Shown here: piece after piece, positions 57,981-64,000 of the stretch
How positions within the stretch are numbered: the stretch's first letter is position 1
Layout of the letters: the number at the start of each line of letters is the position of its first letter
From: Sweltsa coloradensis
Lineage: Eukaryota; Arthropoda; Insecta; Plecoptera; Chloroperlidae
Direction of reading: 5' to 3'
Length of the DNA: 64,000 bases
Assembly (NCBI GenBank): GCA_024449915.1
Contig: JAMZAV010000050.1
Span: 372,001 to 436,000, forward strand
Made by a program: the position numbers and the translations under genes
The notes under the pieces: generated by a model
The model's input: the letters and a program-made list of their open reading frames with translations, nothing else
Database searches by the model: none
Told to the model about the DNA's origin: nothing

Positions 57981-58140
57981 TGTTGTGTGGGCTCCGTAGT
58001 CTCATCCACAGCCACTTCCGGCCGAGAACTGTACCGTACTATGAGGAGCACCGAGCACCATTACGACGGGACGGGCACCGGATTTCCTGACAGCCTCTTG
58101 CCCGCGGACAAACGCTGTTCATCTCAAGAGTCCGCTTCGT
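57981..58140 (+). CDS. Weak candidate exon
   Basis: After a good acceptor (CTCTTCCTGCACTGCTAG ending 57980), one frame reads with C/G-ending codons and protein-like composition: SSTATSGRELYRTMRSTEHH, then YDGTGTGFPDSLLPADKRCS. It then runs into a GTC/GTT microsatellite, where the frame becomes poly-Val/Ser and is not credible. No convincing donor precedes the repeat. Unrecognised. Confidence 0.22.
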
Positions 58141-58156
58141 GTTTATTGTTGTTGTT

Positions 58157-58198
58157 CGTCGTCGTCGTCGTCGTTGTTGTTGTTCTTCTTGTTGTGTT

Positions 58199-58236
<38 letters not shown>
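58157..58236. repeat. (GTC/GTT)n microsatellite
   Basis: Mixed GTC and GTT trinucleotides ending in 13 GTC/TCG units. Frames on both strands are artefacts. Confidence 0.95.
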
Positions 58237-58504
58237 GGCGGTGTGTGTGTGGGGGGAGGGGGATAATTTAACTCGTCATTAGAGATGGTTGTATTCTTAT
58301 GGTCGCCAAACATTCTTACACTTATTCTCAAAATTAGAATTTTGGAGCGGTTTGAAATCTCTAAATTCTTGTCCCCTCATCAAACACCAATATTTGATTC
58401 ATGATCCTGTAATAAGGCGAATGTAACATCAGACTTCGCTTACATATGGGGATAAATCCAGGAATACAAAAATATAGCTATATCAGCGGGGTATTTTCAT
58501 ATAG

Positions 58505-58700
58505 GAGGAGGCACACGATTAGGGCGCTGGTTCGAAGCGTGTGGCTCTACCAGGACGTGGGGTCGAGTCCCGCACGAGGAGTTTTTTTTGTAATTGTCCT
58601 TCATCGCCATCTATCACCAGTCATCGTCTTGAATAGCCTTAGTGCGTTAATATGAGACGTGAAGCAACATAAATCATCATCATCATCATCATCATTTACA
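58505..58700 (+). mobile_element. SINE family 2 copy
   Basis: GAGGCACACGATTAGGGCGC, GTGTGGCTCTACCAGGACGT, B box GGGTCGAGTCCCGCAC, T8 run, TGTAATTGTCCTTCATCGCC, and a terminal (ATC)8 tail at 58672-58696. Same layout as 41853-42090. Confidence 0.75.
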
Positions 58701-60622
58701 CCTACGGGAGTGAGAGAGACCTGGCGTTTAGAACACAGTCTTATGAGGCGTGCCCCAGTAACCCGTGAAAGTCTTGTCTTTTGTTCCTGCTTACAATACA
58801 CCTAGTGTGACCAGGCTGCACCAAGTCCTAGTATCTTTGTTGACAAGTGTCACCGCGCGTTATGACACGCGGACCAGTATGTCCCACTTCTCACATGTGA
58901 GACGAAATAGTTTGATGCAACTCGACTCGACCAGTGTTGTCCTCTGAACAGATAATGTTTCAGTCTCGCTCAGAGCTAAACTTTCATTATTTACACGCGC
59001 AGTGATTGCCAGGCTCCACCAGCCAAGCATCTCGGGGTATGTATTCGCGTCCCCGAACATGACACGTACAGGAAGCGGTGTTTCATTTTCCTGGATGGTT
59101 TTATTAATTGGGGTTCCCTTCCCGCGGTTGATTATCTGAAGGCGGTGTAAACTCGCCCCTTCCTGTCCTATCCATCATCTTCGGAGCCAGGGGTGCGCCC
59201 CGAGCCTGGGGTGCATTATGAACGAAGTTAGGGGTGACTTAGTTTACAGTTACGTCACCTTTAGGGCAGCAGTCGTGGGAAATCAGCACGATACACGCGA
59301 AATGTGATCGCATGGTCGAGAAAACATGTTTTGTCGTAAACTTTCGTGATGCATTTCAATTTGATGCAAATAAAAATCAATTTTAACCTGTGCGAAAATT
59401 ATCGTCAAGTTTATGTTACCTTTATAGCAAACCAGGAAAATCTCCGTAATGGTTGACTTGATTTGTTATTGTTGTAATTGTTATAATATACCTTAGCTTC
59501 TACGTGATGATCCGACATGAGGTAATGTACTCGTATATGAACTATTTTCTACGGATTTGGTCGACTGTTGAACAATCATAATTTTATTTTACCGTAAACC
59601 AGGAAATAATACGAATTTTATGTTGAGATTGTGATTTACAAAATATCTAGCTTACAACAAAACGGAAAATACATAATAGCCTATGATAATGCTCACATGG
59701 TATTGGCTGGTTTTATAACCTTACGAGCTGAAATCAAGACAAGGTAGCAAACCTTTCTAAACTACGTCATCGAACAATCACTAGCTAGGCTGATCTTGCA
59801 AGTACGTACAAAGAAAAGGACTTTGACGATTACAATCAATCTGAACATGAATAATCGATAATCGATCCCAAAAGATTGTCGACTGCACATTTCATACTGC
59901 CAACTTTTACATTTCGACAGGCACCTAGTCTGGTAAATTGTCACCTCAGACGACTGGTACAATGTCTCACATTGCAGAATCTACCAGTGTAGCGTTGCAG
60001 CTGAATTACTTGCGTTTAATTTAGGCACACTGTTGCACAACCTCAGAACAACGATCGTGGCACAATGGAAGACGATGAAGCAATCCCTCCCTGTGTATCT
60101 GCTACGTTATGAAGACATGTATGCATGCACGTTGTTCGTGAATCTGTCGTGCAAGGCAGTTGCAGGAGGCGAAGGCCGGTGCAACGCCCATAGAACAGTG
60201 GTGTAGGAGGAAAAGGGATGTCCCCCCTACCCTGGTTGTTGCTCCCCTCGGTTAATCTTCACCTAAAGTTACCTATATCCTCCCCCACTGCAATAATCCA
60301 CCATGGGCAAGAAAAACACTTTTTTAAGGATATTCGTTGTACACCTCAGTGTTACCGGTGTGATCATTCCTCCTGGTAACGCTGACTACTTTGTTATTAT
60401 TTATTAGGATGCAAGGTTAAAAACTTTCAGTTAGGATTGCCGTGCCATGGGCATGTTGAAATTGTCAAGAAACTTATCAGAACAACAGTATACAACTAGA
60501 ATTCCCTCTCGTGAACCCAATCAGACATTTGTCTTGTAGACTTCTCATTGAGGGACTATGTCTTCATGTTAGGTGTCACATGTTGAGCCCTCGGTTTGAG
60601 CAGCTCATGGAAAGTTGTCAGT
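58701..60622. other. No gene recognised
   Basis: 58940-59160 is moderately GC-rich, with no clear frame. A short GC-rich stretch at 60196-60289 (CAGTGGTGTAGGAGG ... TCCTCCCCCACTG) may be a 94-bp hAT-like miniature without a matching duplication. Confidence 0.4.
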
Positions 60623-60742
60623 TGTCACTTACACTGTCACTTACACTGTCACTTGCACTGTCACTTGCACTGTCACTTACACTGTCACTTACACTGTCAC
60701 TTACACTGTCACTTGCACTGTCACTTACACTGTCACTTACAC
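60623..60742. repeat. 12-bp tandem repeat, ten units
   Basis: TGTCACTT(A/G)CAC repeated ten times. The Leu/Thr and His/Leu/Cys repeat frames are artefacts. Confidence 0.95.
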
Positions 60743-61254
60743 GTGCACGGGATACACTCCATTACACAGAACTCGCCTGTTCAAGTAGCATGGCAAGGGG
60801 CCCCCCGCAATAGCCTCCCCTTTGATACAGCAAAGTTGGCAGTTTTACATTTTATTGTTGGTTGGTATGTTCAATTCTCAACAACATAATTATTATCTAG
60901 CCATGAGCAAACATTACATACGGCTCCCTCTCTTCAACGTACAAGCTATTGACACACTCGAGGAAGTTGCCCAAAGATAATTTACTAAAAGGCTACACAC
61001 ACCCCACCCCCCGCAACCTGGTAGATTCGCCCCTGTACCATTGTGGGCTGCCTCCCAATAACTAAGTTACGACAATTTATTACCAAACCTGGAATATTGT
61101 GGAATATTTTGGTTGATGAGTCGAGATGTAAAATATTACCAACATTACGGGGTCTGGGTTTTCTAAGTCGTGTGACTCGTGACCAACATAGAATATTTGA
61201 CATTTTCAAAGATATAATCAGAGTGTGAAAAGCGCGCAACAGTTTGCCAACCTG
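60743..61254. other. Nothing recognised
   Basis: 60985-61040 has C-rich blocks like those of the neighbouring minisatellite. The rest is unremarkable. Confidence 0.4.
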
Positions 61255-62480
61255 CCAGAGGGTAGTTCGCCCCCCACCCCTCGTTGCGCCCCGTGCTCGC
61301 ACACCGGCTACCGAGTACCTACCATCACTCAGGGGTGGGAGGGAGGGTAGTTCGCCCCCCCACCCCTCGTTGCGCCCCGTGCTCGCACACCGCTACCGAG
61401 TACCTACCATCACTCCAGGGGGTGGGAGGGTAGTTCGCCCCCACCCCTCGTTACGCCCCGTGCTCGCACACCGGCTACCGAGTACCTACCATCACTCCAG
61501 GGGGTGGGAGGGAGGGTAGTTCGCCCCCACCCCTCGCTACGCCCCGTGCTCGCACACCGGCTACCGAGTACCTACCATCACTCCAGGGGTGGGAGGGTAG
61601 TTCGCCCCCACCCCTCGCTACGCCCCGTGCTCGCACACCGGCTACCGAGTACCTACCATCACTCCAGGGGTGGGAGGGTAGTTCGCCCCCACCCCTCGCT
61701 ACGCCCCGTGCTCGCACACCGGCTACGAGTACCGACCATCACTCCAGGGGGTGGGAGGGTGGGTCGCCCCCCACCCCTCGTTGCGCCCCGTGCTCGCACA
61801 CCGGCTACCGAGTACCTACCATCACCCCAGGGGCGGGAGGGTAGTTCGCCCCCACCCCTCGCTACGCCCCGTGCTCGCACACCGGCTACCGAGTACCTAC
61901 CATCACTCCAGGGGGTGGGAGGGTAGTTCGCCCCCCACCCCTCGCTACGCCCCGTGCTCGCACACCGGCTACCGAGTACCTACCATCACTCCTGGGGTGG
62001 GAGGGAGGGTAGTTCACCCCCCACCCCTCGCTACGCCCGTGCTCGCACACCGGCTACCGAGTACCGACCAGCACTCCAGGGGGTGGGAGGGTAGTTCGCC
62101 CCCACCCCTCGCTACGCCCCGTGCTCGCAACCGGCTACCGAGTACCTACCATCACTCCAGGGGTGGGAGGGAGGGTAGTTCACCCCCCACCCCTCGCTAC
62201 GCCCCGTGCTCGCACACCGGCTACCGAGTACCTACCATCACTCCAGGGGGTGGGAGGGTAGTTCGCCCCCCACCCCTCGCTACGCCCCGTGCTCGCACAC
62301 CGGCTACCGAGTACCTACCATCACTCCAGGGGGTGGGAGGGTAGTTCGCCCCCCACCCCTCGCTGCGCCCCGTTGCTCGCACACCGGCTACCGAGTACCT
62401 ACCATCACTCCAGGGGTGGGAGGGTAGGTCGCCCCCCACCCCTCGCTACGCCCCGTGCTCGCACACCGGCTACCGAGTAC
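61255..62480. repeat. GC-rich minisatellite, about 15 units of 80-88 bp
   Basis: Unit: GGTAGTTCGCCCCCACCCCT, CGCTACGCCCCGTGCTCGCA, CACCGGCTACCGAGTACCTA, CCATCACTCCAGGGG(G)TGGGAGGG(AGGG). Units differ mainly in C and G run lengths. The long frames on both strands exist only because of the repeat. Confidence 0.95.
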
Positions 62481-63214
62481 CTAGTCGTATCACTCCGAGG
62501 ACAACGACCCTCGGCTTTCCCAAGACTCACGCCACCAGCGGAAGAGATGAACAAAGTATGGGAACTGTGGGGATTTGATAGATAAGCCGCTATAAATTAC
62601 GAATTCTCTACATCCCTCGTTTGCGTCAATTATTGTCACTCTGTGCCCTGCAGGCCACACATTAGTCAAGCTAGGTCGTCGTACTAGAGGTGACGTGAAA
62701 GTGACATCTGCAACAGCAAGCCACACGTGGTTTCTCTCTTGAGGTGGTGAGCAGTCCTCCTGGGCAAGTTCCCATATGACAAGGAACTTTGAAAAGACAA
62801 GCAACTTGGTCAAGAAAGAACTAAATCACGCGTTCTCGTACCTCTTAAAAATTGAGAATTTAAAAAGTTACTCGAGATGAACGTAGTTTATTTAAAAGTT
62901 ATCCATCTATGGACATATTTGGAAGATTTATTTAAAAATATAAATTCTAAATGTATAGCCTACATGGCCATTCTTGGAAGGATAGCAAGTCTCAAACATC
63001 AGGCTCATTCGGGGCTGATATCAATGTTTCATACAGATGATTTTGATTTTGAATCATAAATTCAGTTTCTAAGTTACAAGTTCCGGATGTTGGAAAAGGT
63101 GCTCCTCGTCCACCCTGCCCAACCAAAGTGGGTGATAGTGTCTGAACTCTGAAGTGACCAAGGCACACAGCACTAGTTGCAAGGAGAAGGCTGTACAGGG
63201 AAAGCTCTCTCGGA
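62481..63214. other. Nothing recognised
   Basis: Ordinary composition. The frame at 62490-62813 (-) partly overlaps the end of the minisatellite and shows no domain. Confidence 0.4.
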
Positions 63215-63381
63215 CCTAACCAGGCTGTGTTCCAGACTGTGCCCCCACTACCGACCTAACCAGGCTGTGTTCCAGACTGTGCCTCCACTACCTACCTAAC
63301 CAGGCTGTGTTCCAGACTGTGCCTCCACTACCGACCTAACCAGGCTGTGTTCCAGACTGTGCCTCCACTACCGACCTAACC
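63215..63381. repeat. 40-bp tandem repeat, four units plus a partial
   Basis: CCTAACCAGGCTGTGTTCCA followed by GACTGTGCCTCCACTACCGA, starting at 63215, 63255, 63295 and 63335, with a partial at 63375. Confidence 0.95.
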
Positions 63382-64000
63382 GAAGGCTGAGAGCAAGGTT
63401 GTTTTCTTCACACTCTGTGCAGAACGGTGTCCGTGCACGCCGGCCGAGACTATCAGAGTATGACCCGGGCTACACGAACTACTTGCCCAGCGTTGCTTCC
63501 AAAACCTCTTACACGTACACGCACAGGATAACCACACACTAGCTCTTGTAATGATGACCTTCCGTAACATGGCTTTTCTTTCTACATGTTATTACACGCT
63601 CCACGGCGCCGACGGCACATGAATACGAAATTTTATTTCAAAATGTGAATACGTAAAATTGTGCTAATCTGGCAATTCATAGCGACCCGCTCACAGCGCC
63701 ACTGCTTGCGACTTCACTTTCATTGTTGATCGTTGTTAGTCGGCTAAGGGCGGGAGTGTCCCAAAGCTCCCGAACTATTTCAACAAAGAAAGTGATGTCA
63801 CAACTCACAAGCAGGTCCTAGGAAATCATGTATAGGGACCGAGATTAGCCACTGAGCGCGCCACTAAAAATACACGCAGCGCTCTGGGCGGCCACTGGGG
63901 GAACAAGTTGACTGAATCACATGTAGAATTTGACATTGCTGTAATGGCTATAACAACGCGAATTGTGTTATTAAATGTGGTTTTCAGAAGGTTCATGCAG
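63382..64000. other. Nothing recognised
   Basis: Ordinary composition. GCGCCACTG at about 63695 could be an isolated hAT end; no partner seen. The window ends in unassigned sequence. Confidence 0.4.

Noticed and set aside
57987..58331. Poly-Ser/Val and poly-Arg/Asp frames
   Set aside because: They run through the GTC/GTT microsatellite; only the part before 58140 was kept as a weak exon candidate.
60196..60289. 94-bp hAT-like miniature
   Set aside because: Ends partly match (CAGTGGTGTAGGAGG) but flanks show no duplication; mentioned only within the regional note.
60511..60889. Leu/Thr and His/Cys repeat frames
   Set aside because: Translation of a 12-bp tandem repeat.
61244..62585. Long overlapping frames on both strands (up to 197 codons)
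   Set aside because: They consist of translated copies of the 80-88-bp minisatellite; unit length indels move them between frames.

Overview
This is non-coding-dominated nuclear DNA from a eukaryote, most likely an animal and probably an invertebrate with a repeat-rich genome. The evidence is the lack of any long open frame, isolated GC-rich exon-like islands with consensus splice sites, tRNA-derived SINEs, many short hAT-type elements with 8-bp target duplications, long microsatellites and several dispersed repeat families. I cannot name the species from sequence alone. Almost every open frame here is a chance frame in intronic, repeat or microsatellite DNA.

Genes. The best-supported coding pieces are single exons on the + strand: an internal exon at 117-367 (AG acceptor and GTAAGA donor, acidic then basic conserved-looking tail), and a small exon at 38247-38377 that opens with a strong-context ATG and an N-myristoylation-type start (MGKLAS) and ends at a GTAAAT donor. 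A CpG-rich, uORF-bearing leader-like exon at about 37270-37706 ends exactly at ATG|GTAAGA and may be the 5' exon of that gene. Weaker exon candidates lie at 14432-14604, 20320-20458, 57981-58140 and 9113-9279. I recognise none of these proteins, and nothing shows which exons belong together; the rest reads as intron or intergenic DNA.

Repeats, left to right. 0.5-4.2 kb holds a noisy array of about 13 units of 140-146 bp (family R1) between two copies of an 0.8-kb direct duplication; the variation between units is mostly homopolymer-length change, as in unpolished long-read consensus. 5-35 kb carries SINEs, short tandem arrays, a 153-bp-arm palindrome at 23.5-23.9 kb and several hAT-type MITEs with target duplications. 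36-41 kb mixes MITEs, the putative promoter/leader and a MITE inserted in a TCTG microsatellite. 56-64 kb holds SINEs, microsatellites and an 83-88-bp minisatellite (61.3-62.5 kb).

The most striking structure is 44298-55570: an 11.3-kb unit bounded by 14-bp perfect hAT-type terminal inverted repeats and a perfect 8-bp target duplication (ACTTCTAG). It has no visible transposase. Inside it are subterminal inverted hairpin repeats, a 290-bp tandem array, four full-length Helitron-like elements (two tail to tail, forming a 1.8-kb palindrome), a tRNA-like gene next to a decayed Penelope-like retroelement 3' end, and two TTAA-flanked MITEs, one carrying its own tRNA-like Pol III unit. The Helitron-like copies have a conserved 3' hairpin, CTAG|T ends, A|T insertion sites and asymmetric terminal inverted repeats.
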